Shown: piece after piece, positions 12,090 through 25,800 of the stretch
Numbering within the stretch: the stretch's first letter is position 1
Layout: each line of letters begins with the position of its first letter
NCBI GenBank assembly: GCA_947396885.1
Contig: OX377201.1
Coordinates: 24,033,923-24,097,922, forward strand
DNA: 64,000 bases
DNA from: Heligmosomoides polygyrus polygyrus
Lineage: Eukaryota > Nematoda > Chromadorea > Rhabditida > Heligmosomidae
Direction of reading: 5' to 3'
The notes under the pieces: generated by a model
The model's input: only the letters and a program-made list of their open reading frames with translations
What the model was told of the DNA's origin: nothing
Database searches by the model: none
Translations under genes and position numbers: made by a program

Positions 12090-12312
12090 TCTGGGGTGCT
12101 GATCACGGGTCTGACATCCGTTTTGGAAATTTCGGCCGATTAGGGTAGGTTGTATAGGTACGGGTGAACACCAGTGTAATACGCAAAAATGGATGTCAGA
12201 TTCGTGATCAGCACTCCAAACCGCCCTGGGCGAAGTTTCGGCGAAAATTTTTCGGTTTTGGCGAAACTCCGACCTCTCCTCGATCTCTGGAGTCGTGAAA
12301 GTGCTATTCCGG
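12090..12312. repeat. Dispersed repeat shared with 28200-28740
   Basis: Segments such as GCTGATCACGGGTCTGACAT, TTTCGGCCGATTAGGGTAGG, GATTCGTGATCAGCACTCC and CCCTGGGCGAAGTTT recur, in both orientations, at 28200-28740. Inverted halves around 12150-12200 suggest a foldback or MITE. No coding motif. Confidence 0.55.
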
Positions 12313-12910
12313 GATATCTTCTGTCATCTCCTCTCACCATAAGATCTGGTTACTGTGGTTGGACATACTTAGGATGTACCCTAGTGGAAGGGGCACCGTT
12401 AAAAAGGTGAATCAAACACACATAGAGTGGAATTCATCGGCTATAAAATGGTAAAGCACTGTCAACTCAAAAGCGCGTTTAGCGTGTTGTCTTTGTCTAA
12501 TAGTTTATCTCGAGTTCTGCCGCTGTTGTTGGGCGAAGCGAGTGATGAGTTCACAATTCCGACCAGAATAATTTATTTCCGACTAGAATAAATCCCACAT
12601 TTTTATTACTTCTCTGCCACAACGCTGTTACCTGTAGCCATTATCGACCTAACGAGTCGGCAGCCTCGTCGTTGTCAAAAACTTTTGCAATCTGTTGGTA
12701 GCATCGCGTGAGTTCTTCTTCGCCATTCGGCTTTTCTGCATTGTTTCCAGCTTTCAGTAGGAAACATATGCATGGTCGAGGCGATCCATCGAATAGGTTG
12801 CGAAGTTTTATCAGCGAGGTTTTCAAGCGTCTAAAGACTTCGAGATAGTCCAAACGGCATGGTTATCTTGTTTCTTGCCTTATGCTGGTGACTACAATCG
12901 CTTTCTCTTA

Positions 12911-13049
12911 GGCCTCGTTATACTTTGGCGACGCTGCTGTCAGCGACGTCAGCGACAATGTTGAGCGGGTGCTACGCAGTGCGTAGCAGCCAACGCAACT
13001 CTGTCGCCGACTTCACCGACAACAGCGTCACCGAAGTACAACATAGACA
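12911..13049. repeat. PIF/Harbinger-like MITE
   Basis: Left end GGCCTCGTTATACTTTGGCG and an inverted, more diverged right end (CAGCGTCACCGAAGTACAAC) enclose an internal palindrome around GCTACGCAGTGCGTAGC. It is flanked by TTA at 12908-12910 and 13050-13052. Size, ends and 3-base TTA duplication match the elements at 34230 and 51223. Confidence 0.55.
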
Positions 13050-13804
13050 TTAGGGTTTGATGAACCCTCGCTTGCAGCACATGTTCTGATTAGATATAAG
13101 TAGCGGTACTATGAAAAAGTGCGCGCACCTATGACCGCAAAATGCCTGGCGCGGCTTGTTGTGTCATTTTCCAGTTGCCTTACTCATCTCTAGAAGAGAA
13201 GTCAGATTGAGCACTCCAAGTCAATTGCGTCATGCTTCCTTCATGCACATGATGTCATAGGGCTACTTTTGAAATCCTTGGCCTACCTACAGCGACTTGA
13301 GAAAATCAAGAGATGCATAACTCAGTGTTCTACCTTTAGCAAGGCGGTTGATCTCGTTTTGTGTGCTCTTATTCGTTCAAATTTTAGCGTAGTGAAGTTC
13401 ACAGAGTTAAGTATCATCCTATAAAGTGAATCAGGTACCTTTCGCTCACGAGTTGTGCAGAATTAGTGAGTTTATTTTTTCTAACTGCTTCCGGTGGCAG
13501 GAAATAAATAAATCATACGCACGCAATTTTGTATACGACACATTCGAGGTGCTCTTCTTTGCTCCTCTCCGTCCCTATTTTTTTTTTGCGTCGATTCTAT
13601 TTATTTGCTCTCCGATTGAGATTATTCTGGCTGAAGTCTTCTTTGCCTTTGACAGCTTCTTTTACCATTCCTTAATGGTCGTCTCGATACGATACACATT
13701 TCTACCCACATTATTTTTCAGGCATTTCCTCCGAGCTGTACATATTTTTTCGTTTTGTTTTAAAGTATTCGACGACTGAGATCTTTGCCAGTGCAGTGAT
13801 AAAC

Positions 13805-16800
13805 ATGACAGCCATATTCTCGGAAGATGATAGGGACTTCTTCAACAAATTCACGGTAAGCTCTGTGCATCGGTGTCCTTCGAAGTGGATGATCGCGATC
13901 CATATCACTTAATTTCGTTGTGCGCACGCTTGAATAGTATGGATGTTCCCTACTTCGTTCTTGATTTAAGACCACCTCTAATAACAACTCGCTTATTTGA
14001 AGTTCATTCCGATTAAAAGATATGTTTCAGACAGCCAGAAAAGCAGACTCTCTTAGTGCTGATATACTTTCCGACGTGCATAATGTGCTGTCCAATAAAG
14101 AGGTTTGTTTAGCATCGTTTTGCAACAGCTCATTTTTGCAGTTAGTCTTTTTAAAGTATCAGTGGGTTAATATCTAACCCTAATCAGATCACTAAAGGTT
14201 ACTAGGCATTCAATCGGCTGTAGATCCGAACCAGAACAGAATAACCTGGACCCGAGATGTACTCCTCACGTGTTAACGTGGGCTCCCATAGGCTGAGTGT
14301 AGGTGTCTACGACCTTCGTGATACATCGAAATGGTGCCCAGGTAAATCGTTTTAATGTTACAGATCTGCAGATTCGACAGGGCGAGTTAGTAATGCGCGT
14401 TAGTGAAGTTAATCGTCTATACTTATTAACTTATTTATGCCAATTTAAACCACATGCTGGGAATTCATAAGAGGAACCAGGTAAATCGGCTAAAAAAAAA
14501 ACAACGGAAGAAAAGAAGAGAGAAAAGAAAGAAGAAATAGAAGTCAGTGGAAGAGGGCACGATTTGTGAAAAAAGTGAGCAAGGTGCAGGAAATAAAAAT
14601 GAGTGCTTTACTAACGCACAAACTGCGCAAGTAAATATGTAGACTTTCCGATCTGAATCACTGAAATAGTAAAGGCAGAGCGGTCGTAGAAAGGAACACG
14701 GTGCAGACCAGTGGCTTACGATACAACAACCATAGGTGCTAGACTAGCTGCAACCTGTGTGTGGTGGACCCTATTAATCCTGACATATGAAAGACGGTAC
14801 GCACCCCAAAAGATTGCCCTGATGGGAGGTCATAAGCCAACCTACCTGCTCACATTTTTTGCTTCACATGTAGCTGATATAAGACACAAGACGTATAATG
14901 TCTCAGGCAGTTATCGAAAATATATATCATTTTCAGGTCGAATTGGACACTTTTCAAACCAAACTGGACACTTTTTAAATAAAATTGGACACTTTTCACC
15001 TCAAATTGGACACTCTTCTAAGCTCGCCTAAGACTTTTTAAATTAAAGAGAACTCTTCCGAATTGCAACAACCTTTATACATGTTGAACTACAGACTCAA
15101 TAAAATGGTTAGAAAAAATTTTTGTTTAAGGAAAATTTAAAATACCTTTTTTTTGAATTTTTTTTTTACTTTAGCTGCCCGAATGAGTGTAATAATTTTA
15201 TAATTTTTTTACTTGAGGAGAAAAATTCCAATTTGTATTTTGTGTTAAAGCGCAGCAAAGCAGCAACCATAAAGTGCACTAAAAGACCGGATTGCGCCAT
15301 GCACTCGAAAAGCTCGTCGCGATTTTTATTTGATTGAGTGTAGTGTAAATGCTGTCAACATAGAACTACGAGGTATGCGCGTTCTTAGTTTTACTTGTTG
15401 CAATGTCTACAGTTTCTTTGGTCGAGGAAAATTTCAGTATGTTTTCTTTAAACCCTGCTTGCGTACATTTATATTATGTATATGCTGATTATATTTATAA
15501 TTACACTTGATTTATACATACTTGTAGAGAATGCAACAAGTACAAGTGCTAAAAACCCGCATACCTCGTAGTTCCATGTAAACAGCATTTACACTATCAA
15601 TCAATTAAAAATCGCGACGAGCTTTTCGAGTGCATGGCGCAATCCGGTCTTTTAGTGCACTTTATGGTTGCTGCTTTGCTGCGCTTTAAAACAAAAGACA
15701 AATTGGTATTTTTTCTCCAAAAGTAAAAATTTCGTAAAATTATTACACTAACTCGGGCAGCTAAAGTTATAAAATCAATAAAAGTTATCCTAAATTATCC
15801 TCGAACAAAAATTTTTTCTAACCATTTTATTGAGTCTGTAGCTCAACCTGTATAAAGGTCGTTGCAATTCAGAAAGTTCTGTTTGATTTAAAAAGTCTTA
15901 GGCGAGCTTAGAAGAGTGTCTAATTTGAGGTGAAAAGTGTCCAATTTGACGTGAAAAGTGTCCAGTTTAATTTGAAAAATGTCCAGTTTGGTTTGAAAAG
16001 TGTGCAGTTTGATTTGAAGTGTCCAATTCGACCTGAAAATGGTATAGATGACATCGGTCTTCTGTGGACGTTGGAAGTGCGCGAAGGACCGTTGAGAGTG
16101 CAGATCAATAAAACTTGGAGTTTGTGGTGGCCAGACCGATATTGAATTCATTTGGTCGCAAATCTTCTACTTCATGGTTTTACCTTCTAAAAGTTCTACT
16201 GTTACGTCTGCTAAAGTGGGGAGCGGCGTTGGCGTATCTTTTATCATGCATTCGTTCCCGGCTACGTTTCCCTTGGTATTCATCCCTGAAGATTTTCTTG
16301 GCATCAGATTCATATAGGCACGTGGTAGCGCAATCGGGCGGCTATCGCTTTTGATTCGGGTCCCGCCCATGGCAACCAAGCCTTTGTAGGTACCAGACTT
16401 GTCTAAGAAGGATGAAATGCTGCTTCTTCAGTCGGCTGGCCACCCCAAGTCACTATATAGGATACATGCGCATTCAAATTGCCTCTAGTATATCCCCGTG
16501 GAAATTGCGTGGCATATCCCTCAAAGGGATTAACTAACGCATTTGTCTTTTATTTTATCTCTTGCCAGATTCACCTAGGAAAGACAGCATTACGCCATTT
16601 GTTGGCCTCAAACTGCCGTAGGAGATGAGGGTGAAGGTTTAGGTCGTGTTATACAATCCCTTTATGGCATATTCCTAGGATCCTACTTCTACGGAATGTC
16701 GTAGGGCAATTTTGTTGCGTATTTGATTGCACAATGATTTGCCGCGATATTGGCGATGTGGACCAGGCTTCATGGGTATGAGTACTCTACCATACCGCCT

Positions 16801-19800
16801 GCACCTGTAAGCAATAAATTCTTTAATATCTTCTCGCTAACTCTTCGAAGAAACATCTACGACCATGGTCTACAAAATTCTAAATTCAATGAAGGGAGCA
16901 GATTTACATGATCTTGCCTTCCACCACTAAAGGTGCACAGACAAAGCTTCGATTTCCAAGACCGAAGCGTTGCTTGCGTGCCACGTTCTTACACGAATTG
17001 CTGATTCCGAATTAATCAAATTAGCAAAAACATCTCTAATTCCTGACTTCTTGAGCAAATTCAAGAGGCTTTTAGACAATCATTTGCGAAACGCTTATTG
17101 CTTACCTTCGTGAATTATTTTATTTGTACGTGAATTCCACGTACAAATAAAAACTACGTAGGAAGTTTGTGTAGAGTCCCACCCTGCCATCGAGAAAAAA
17201 GCTAAAGCGGTACCGGACGTTTCTCTTAAAGAGAGTGAGAGGGGAATGAAACGAAAAATTAGCTGGTACGCTCCGTTTCCGCATCCCTTGTACTCGATTG
17301 GGCATAGTCAATGTGCATCATTACTAATGGCTATTACATGCATGCTTTTTATTTTACTTTATGCATAGTATATTGTTTAAAGCTGGCATCTCTGCTACAT
17401 CTCTTAAGTTCTCACACGCAACACGGCTCGCTGCAGCGAAACTGCTGGTGCAGACTGGTAGCACCAGCAAGGGAGTGCACACTCACCATCCCTCGGTGGA
17501 CTTTGTTATCTTAACAGCGATGCTAGAGGCAGCCGACGAAGAGCGGATGGCAGAGATCGTGAAGGCATGGATGGTGTATTTCGATAAGAAGCGCGTGAGG
17601 TGAATCTTTATTGATTGGTGGCTGTTTCGTTTTTATTCTCACCGTGGAAAGTTTATTATTCTGCGAAAGAGCAGCCGAAAAGTAGTTCTTTTAGTTTAGA
17701 TGAAGATAATAGCGGAAGAAATTTAGCTGTGTGTTTTCAATAAGGTTCCAGCTCTTCTCTTCGTCAAACTTCGGCATCCTAAGATGATGGTGTATCGGTT
17801 TCTTGTGTGCCGAACGAGGTTTTTATTGTGGACCTTTTATTACGCGGCCTAACATTTCGGCGTGATCGCCGTCTTCAGAGGCCATACGCAGTCCACCGAG
17901 AGTGCTCTTGCACTTTTGTATGGTAGGTAAGGCGGATGAGTCCATTAGTCTCTTTTGCTCTACTTTTTACACTGGAGTGCTGGACAGAGATTTGCGGTCG
18001 ACTGCGTATCGCCTCTAAAGACGACGATCTCGTTGAAGCACTAGGCCGGGTAATAAAAACTCTACCTAAAAGCCTCGGTCGGTCCACAAGAAACGAAAAC
18101 AATGCTTGTTGTGTGTTTTATATATTCAAGTAGCGCCGCGGATCTTCACCTTTACAATGTCATCAGACTCTTCTTAGAGGGATCTCGGAATACTTGTAGC
18201 GTCTCGTGTAGTGGATAGGGAAATGCATCGCTGGCCAAACGCATGTACTGCCCAGAGACGCAGGTGGGATGCAGGGGATGGACCACTTGTCCTTTCTGCG
18301 TCAGGTCGACTCGTTCCCTATGTGTGGGCGTGGCATGTTCATGCACAGAGTGCGTGGATGTATTCGTGCCTGCGCGGATTGTATCTGCGGCCCGATCAAA
18401 AGCTTGCACTCGGTAGACTGGGAATACATCGAAAGCCAATTCGAGGCCTCCTTAAAAATTCTCCCCGTCCCTGCACTATCTTACCATCTCATTTGTGAAT
18501 GTAGCTAAATAGTAGTGTCTGTGCGTTCTTCACACCAAGTCTTACGATATCTGAGCGGGCTTCTCATCTTTACCCTGACCCCAATGAGCTTCCATTTCCG
18601 CGGCGATGGGCAGGACGCGCACGGAGGGGTTGCCAACACGCTAATAGAGATCGACGGCTTGCCTTAATAATGCTGATCGACGCCTCCTCGCCGCAGAAGT
18701 ATAGATGAACCGTGTTCTAGCGGTAGAGAAATACAGACTGTGGGAGTCAAGGTTTCTGGCTTTCTTCGACAATATGATTTTCAGTGATTCCGAGGACGAA
18801 GCGATGTTTCTAGCGTGTCTAGCTCGTATTCTGTCCAAACGGGGTTCTGCTTTGGAAGATAGCTTTTCAGTAGATGAGTTGAAAACACTCCGCAGGCAAG
18901 CGGTTTTATTTGGTTCTCTCAAAATTTAAACTTCTGCAGCCTTTCTCACTTGAATTTCCTTAAGGTATACCGAAAATTGTTCAATTCCAGATATCTATTA
19001 CTGACATTCGTGATTCTGTCCGAGCTGGAGCGCGGGTCGAAATTTTTCGAGGCTGCTGTTAATTTTGTTGCTAAAACGATGTCATCCGACGAAAAGGTAG
19101 GTGACTAATATGTTTTTCAAATTTGCTTGGGTTCATATTCTCATTTTCAGCTATTTGATTTCTATCTTAATGAAATTGATGGCCACCTCCGCGGCAAATA
19201 TGGAGTTTTGCGAATCCTTCTAAAAGAAGGGCCTCCGTTATCAGATGCTGAGGTTAATTGAGGTGTTTTTCGGCATGTATAGCCAAAAATGCCGATTGGC
19301 AACGTGTTCTTTTTTAGAAGGAGGCATTTGTCAACACGATCTGTGATCAGCTGGAGAACAAGTTGGACAGTCAGCTGATTGCGAACGCGGCGTCTGATTT
19401 GGTGGCTACGATGGTGGTCTTGTTTCCCACATCTGCTCGTCTTCAGAATCTTCTCGTTCAGAATATGGTGCATCATGTTAAGTTAGTGCTTGCTTTTTTT
19501 ATGTCAGTGGTGCATACTGCACTTGTACTGGCGATTTGCAGATGTATACGCACAAATACTCTTCGCTGGTTAGGGCGTTTCGAAGCCACGAAGGAGAGCG
19601 GCAAATTTCTTCGATGTTTGCAACACACCCTTCGAGAGTCGTTCGCTGGTATCGAAGACGATATCTGGCCACCTCGTCTCTGGGAAACGGAGGTAGTGTA
19701 TTTGCAGCTTTCTAGGACAAATACGTGTTGCCTATGGCATCGATTTCAAAGTCAAGTTCGTATACGAGGCAGCTGGTACTTGCACGTGTTCGAGCCCTAC

Positions 19801-22800
19801 AAGGACTGCACCTAAGTACCACTTTGGTAATTCTAGCTTGACAACCAGTTCAACTACTTTGGATTGGTAGTAGTGTAAAAAACGGCAGTACATAACTCAA
19901 ATGATAACGGGATTTTCTCAAGCCCCCTCATGCGCGCCATAACGGAAGCCTACTGTACTTCCAGTGTTTTTACATGATTCTATTCCCTGCAATAAATATA
20001 TTCTGTTGGCTGACGGCCCGAAGCATTACAGTTCTGTATGTTCAGTTCTCTGTATGCATTTTCAACCTATGTGGTTGAATACAGAGAACTGGTGCATAAC
20101 ACAGTAGATTGTCATTGATAGGCATTATTCTTTATTTGCGTGTCTTCCGTAGTCAAGTGCTAGGCGTTAAAATTTGGTGAGTTCAAGACCTGTTGTCTTA
20201 TTTGTGTTGTTATACAAAGGATTAACGTTGTATTTTAAGATCTAGAAAGCGAAGTAGGCAGCTCTAAAGTTTGAGAAGTATTGTACACCACTTATTATTT
20301 GAGTCTTGTGCACGTTAGTGCGGTCGGAGGAGGTGTCGGTTGTCGCGTGTACCCGATACCCGGTTCCTGGTTAGGATTCCCCGCCCAGGCCAACCAAGCC
20401 CTCCCTCCTTCCGGGGTCGGTGAATTGGTACTAGTCTGAGAAGGGTGAAGCGCCGACTTGTTCATCGGATGCCACCGCAAATCGTTGTAGGCGAAATACG
20501 CATTCAGATCGTCTCCAAGACATCGCGTAGAAGTAGAATGCGTGGCGCATCGATCGAGTAACGCTGTCCTTTATCCCTTTTATCTTTTACTGTTTGAGTC
20601 TAGTGCGCGGAATTGCGGTAAGAGGAGGCGTCGGATGTTGCCTGCACTTTGAATCATGTTCTTGGTTTCCGCCCTGACTAGCCAAGTCTACCATCCCTTG
20701 GGGATCCTTGAATTGGTACCAGACTTGTCTGCGAAGGGTAAAACAGTGATTTGTCGTCGACTTTAGTTGAAATTTATTGCAAGGCTAGGTGCACACTTAA
20801 AATGCCTCCACGATATCTCTTTGAAGTGGAATGATTTGCAGACGTAATAGCGGGATTGGGCGCGTGTAGCGCAGTCGGAGGAGGCGCCGACTGTCGCCGA
20901 TATCAGGTTCCTGGTTCGGATTTCCCGCCTAGGCCGACCAAGCCTTCCATCCCTCCGGGGTCGGCGAATTGGTACCAGACTCGTCTGGGAAGGATAAAGC
21001 ATTGACTTGTTCATCAGCTGGCCACCGCAAATCATTGTATGGCAATACGCATTCAAATCGCCTTCACGACATCCCGTAGAAGTAGAATGCGTGGCGCATC
21101 CCAAAAGGGATTGAGTAACGCCGTCTTTTATCATTTATTATCCTTTATCCTAATAGTGGGATTGATTTGCGCTGTCCTTCATTCTTTGTCGTTTACTCCT
21201 ACTGTTTGATTAAATGATATCTGTATAATATTTGATATTTCTGCCTCTGAATATAACGCGATCGCAATTCATTTTCACGCAATTCCTCCCGGTATTTTCA
21301 GGATGTGTCGTGCATTGATCCCAGATGGGATAGCGAGGAGGCTGAAGACGTGTTCTGGGAAGCCGATCGGGTCCTTGATGCCTACCTCAACGTTTCAACT
21401 ATTCTACATCAGAGGTTCCGCTACGAGGTGGACTCCAATGATCCGGTTGGGTTCTTAACGCCTACTCCGTCGTATTGCTGAGCAACATTGCTACTTTAGC
21501 TAGTCCATGCTGGATTGAAATGGCACCTTCCTGAGGTTCGACTGTCAGCCTTTCAGCTTTGGACTGCCGGTTTGGGGAAAGGCTTGCAGGAACCAGAAAA
21601 CAATCACATTCTCGGTACGTAATTCCTGCTATTGAATAAACTTGTATGTTTTCTGGTTCTGATTTTACTCTTTCAGAAGAGTTCATCTTGAGCAACGGTT
21701 CTACCTCTATGACAAGCCTTCGTAAAGCCGTAGAAGTGGCGTCTAATACGTGCAGTTTTAGCCCAGAGGGCAAACTGAAGTGGGAGACCATTCTCACAGA
21801 TGTTCGTGAGCGAGAAAAGTTAGATGAAGAGCAGGTGTGAGCTTTTGAGTTAGAGACTATTTAGTCGAGCAAGCGAAGCTCTACTAGGTTTACGGAATTC
21901 GGCTTTCATTGCAGCGCGGAATGAGTTTCTTGCCGGATGATCTGAGCATTTCTGAAGTACTTCAACTGCCTCCTGCCGAAAAAGCGCGGGAGCGGTTGGA
22001 GGAGCTTCTTCAGCTTTCCGGTTCCCATGACTCGAAATCATGTCCTGCATTTCCGGATCTCTATGAGAATCTGGCCAAGGCTGGCTATGACCAGAGGGTA
22101 TTCGCACGCTTTATTATTGTGAGTTGATGTTTTGATGCCAGGCAATGCCATTAAGTTATATCATTTCCTCATTAGGATCTCATCAATCTCATAAAGTCAA
22201 ATGTGGAAGTGAAGACTGCATTGGATGTGATTTCCGAAACAGTAACTAGGTGCCGTTTGAAGGTATGTTTGCTTATGTGTTTGTTGCAAGATTCTAAAGC
22301 ATTTCATTATTAAAACTACCAGCAGTAAGCATGCCTAATAACTGGTCTGCATACTGGCTGGGTCTTCGCCTCAGTAACTGACTCTTAGGTAATTAAAGTT
22401 GTTCATGTAAGAGAGCTATTCCAGCCGTCACATTGGTACAATTGCCGAAGAAAGGGCCTCACTTCTCAGTTGATCGATCAGCTAATTGTTTTTACTTTCC
22501 ATGCACCCAAGACGTGCCTTATATAGAAGGAAAAATACATTTCGGCAGTCAAACGCAGTTATGAACTGAACAATAACTCTTGAGATGTTCTCTATGATGT
22601 TTTATTTGTTCAACTGCCACATGTACTGTTTGGGTGCATGTAATAGACAAATACAAATATTATCGATTGATTTATTGCGTTGGCAATTGAGGTGGGGTTT
22701 GCTTCTATACGCTCGTCATGCCATGTACAATAATACCAACAGATGCCTGCTTGTCGTAAAATCTATGCACAGACCAGTATATTCAAGGGAGACCCACTTC

Positions 22801-25800
22801 GGAAGGTCATCTCTGGTCAAAAGTCAATCGATTATAGTAAATTATCACCATGTCTATGTTCGCAAAACCTGGGCATGTTGTTGTAGCGAATTTAATTCTT
22901 CTGTGGACATTTTTCACTGTAGCCTGACGTATCGACACAATTGTCTTTTCAAAAGCCTGAAATGCCATTGAAACGGAACGGTGGAGAGAGATAGAACGAG
23001 TGGCTTCTTTATACGGTTACCATTAATTGCTTTATAACAGTTATCGTTTGAGAAGGATATTGGCTGTGCTTTTTAACACCCCAATACTGAGTTGCTTTAC
23101 TGATCGTGAGTAGAGGAATGTCGGCGACTTGGAAAAATTGTGCAATTGATGGCTATCCCACCCAGTTATTGTACATTCTGTTTAAAGCCCTCCACAAAAC
23201 TTCGTTTTCGATGCTGAAAGCCTACCATTTTATTTTACTTCGCCTATGGTTTATGTGTGGAGCTGATGCGTTTCTTATACCACCTAACAGCTGAGTGTCA
23301 CCACTGTCACCAGGTTACTACCAGCTGATAATTTGCCGGCCAAGCAGCAGGGTTCCATCTATAGACGTTCTTTATTGATGGTACTGCTGTTTAGGTTGTG
23401 GTGGATTATGGATGCTCAGTTGTCGATGAACTGCTTTCAATGCAACATTCCGATGAGCACTTCTTCTTCCTGGTTGAATATCGCTATTGTTGGGTGCGAT
23501 TTTTGTTACTTTTTCACTCTGTGGAAGTATGAACCACTGAATGGAAAACATATTGCAGGCGATGAACCGACTCATAGACAAGAGCACAGAGTGTCGTACT
23601 CTGCCATTGTCACGCATTTTATGGTCAGTCTGTGAGAACTCCCGAGATCTTCTGAAAATATGCTTTGAGGTGGGACATCACAGTTTTTGACGTGTTGCTT
23701 GACCAGTAGCTCATGGCCACGGCACATTGGCGCAGATTGCTGGAGGAACCATTTACCCTTCTCTGTGCCCAAGCCATGCAAGGCTACTCCACTGGATTCG
23801 GTTACTTGGAGCTCGACTATCTATGAGGCGCATTCAATCGATCTCCACTGCACTACGCAAGAACAAACGTCGAGAACATGGCGCATTCCAAGCACATATC
23901 GCACAGATCCTTCTGCGGTTTTGGAGCTAGCGCCCTTCTTGACTACAGAGAGTAGTGTTCATCTGACCGTGAGTGAGAGAGTAACGGTGACATCTGTGAC
24001 CATTGGATAAGGATGTTGTGGATTTTTTACTCAATCCTTTAGCACTACTATGCTCTTGCGGTTCACCCAATTACTTAGCTTAGATCAGCACCTGGCATAC
24101 CTCGTAAAAAGCCATTTTTTCAGTCTTGCCGTGCAACCCTCGAGGATCCGGCACTAGATCCAAAAGTCCATCAGCGCGTTCTGAAGACATTAAAGTTGTT
24201 TGCTTCGAAAGCAGATTGCAGTGAGTTAACCAGGGGACGTTTGCCTTGCAAGTGTATTTTTATTAAATTTTTTTTAAATTCAGGAATGCCAGTGGACTTC
24301 GTAGAGTTTCTATTCTGGCATTGTGTAGATGCGCAAGAGCACAGTGACTTTCTGGTAAGAAGCGCTGCAACGATTCTGTTTGGTGCGTAGTCTTGATGCT
24401 GATAGAGAAGTTTGGATAGCAAGGTAAGAACTAGAAACATTTTTCTATTATTAATTTCAATTCCAGGGTTTGTCGTACGCTACATCACAAAAAGCCGTGT
24501 GGTCCCAGCGTTTTTCATGGTGTCAACAAAAGCAAAATTTTGGAACGAGGTTAGCACTCAACGTTCGCCTTTTAAAATCCATCTTTTTAATGAAGTAGTA
24601 AGCTCTTTTTCAGGTGCTGAGAAGATGTCTGCCGCTAGCTTCTTTGCCAACCCGACAACGGATACTGCTTCTAAATTTTTTGTCCCGTCTTACTCTTGGT
24701 AATATTGAGTGCTACACGGCTGCTGTACAACGGTTAGTTAGACCTTATGTCATGCATCTGCTCCATTTCCTTCCTATCGTGGTAGGAGTCAGGCCTGCAC
24801 TGTGGTGGAACCCGCCCCAGGAGCAGTTGTCGCTATGCCACCTGCCGCTCTGTGTTTCGCAAATGTAGCCGCAGCTTTCGGCGGCATTTTGCCGAGAACT
24901 GCGCCGAAATTAACTTTAACCATAAGCTTTCGAGAGAATTTCTCCCGCTGAGAATTTTAGTTGACGCTCGCTAACGGTGGCATACCTAAGGAAGTGTTCC
25001 TAGGTGTTGAGCAGATTTTGTTAGTCCAGAGGGAAAGGCACACCGTTTCATGCCCATATTGGCCCAGAATTTTGCTCTTGCTTACCCTTACTGTTGAGTT
25101 GAAGTAGTTCATTCAGGGAGGTACAGTCTCTAGTCCAGTCACTGATAGAACTCCTGAAACTGACGGTCGACATACGACAGAGGCGGTCCTGCATGGAGAT
25201 TTTAGTAGCGATGTCACCAGCTGCTGCACATTCTGAAATCCTGCGAACTTTGGATGAAATGCCACCACAGTGGAACAGCATCTGGCAAGCGGACAGTGAT
25301 TTTCTGCGGTTAGCTGTGAACACGTGAGTTGAGGATTGGTTTCATCTTGTTTCGTGATTAGGAAGCTAATTAAATTCTTTCCACCTTTCTGTGGAGCTTA
25401 TCTTGTTGTAGATTTTTACGTCATCCGCAAAAACGTTGCCATCGATCCTAGTTCTAGCCATTAATTCGAAGTATCATATGAGTATATGTTGGTCAAGGCC
25501 TATGAAGGTACATAGCCTTGCGAGAGATCTGTCTTATCGGCGTGCTTCTTACTTGCGCGCTTCGCGCGATGTTGCAGTATCACTAAGCTAATGGTAAGGA
25601 CAGTCACATCGAGTTAGCTGCTCTACTTGTACAGCTTTTTTCCTACCTAGGAGTACAAAAGGCTCGCAGTACGTACAGCATAGGCATCTGTTATACTCCC
25701 GCGGGAGCATCCGCGGAACGTCCGCGGACCAATGGTGCACGGCGGAGGCGGGCGTGGCGAGGCGCGGCGATTGGCCAGGTGAGGTGTCTCGGCGCGATTC

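Noticed and set aside
12641..12853. Minus-strand 70-codon frame between rps-11 and THADA
   Set aside because: Composition looks plausible, but it lacks an ATG start in frame, splice partners or any family resemblance; not enough to call a gene.
19477..19541. Intron in THADA exon 8
   Set aside because: GT and AG borders are present, but reading straight through keeps the same frame into TNTLRWLGRFEATKESGKF, while splicing breaks it.
24104..24123. 20-base intron in THADA
   Set aside because: Using the acceptor at 24083 instead gives a continuous frame that retains the family-like SAPGIP motif.
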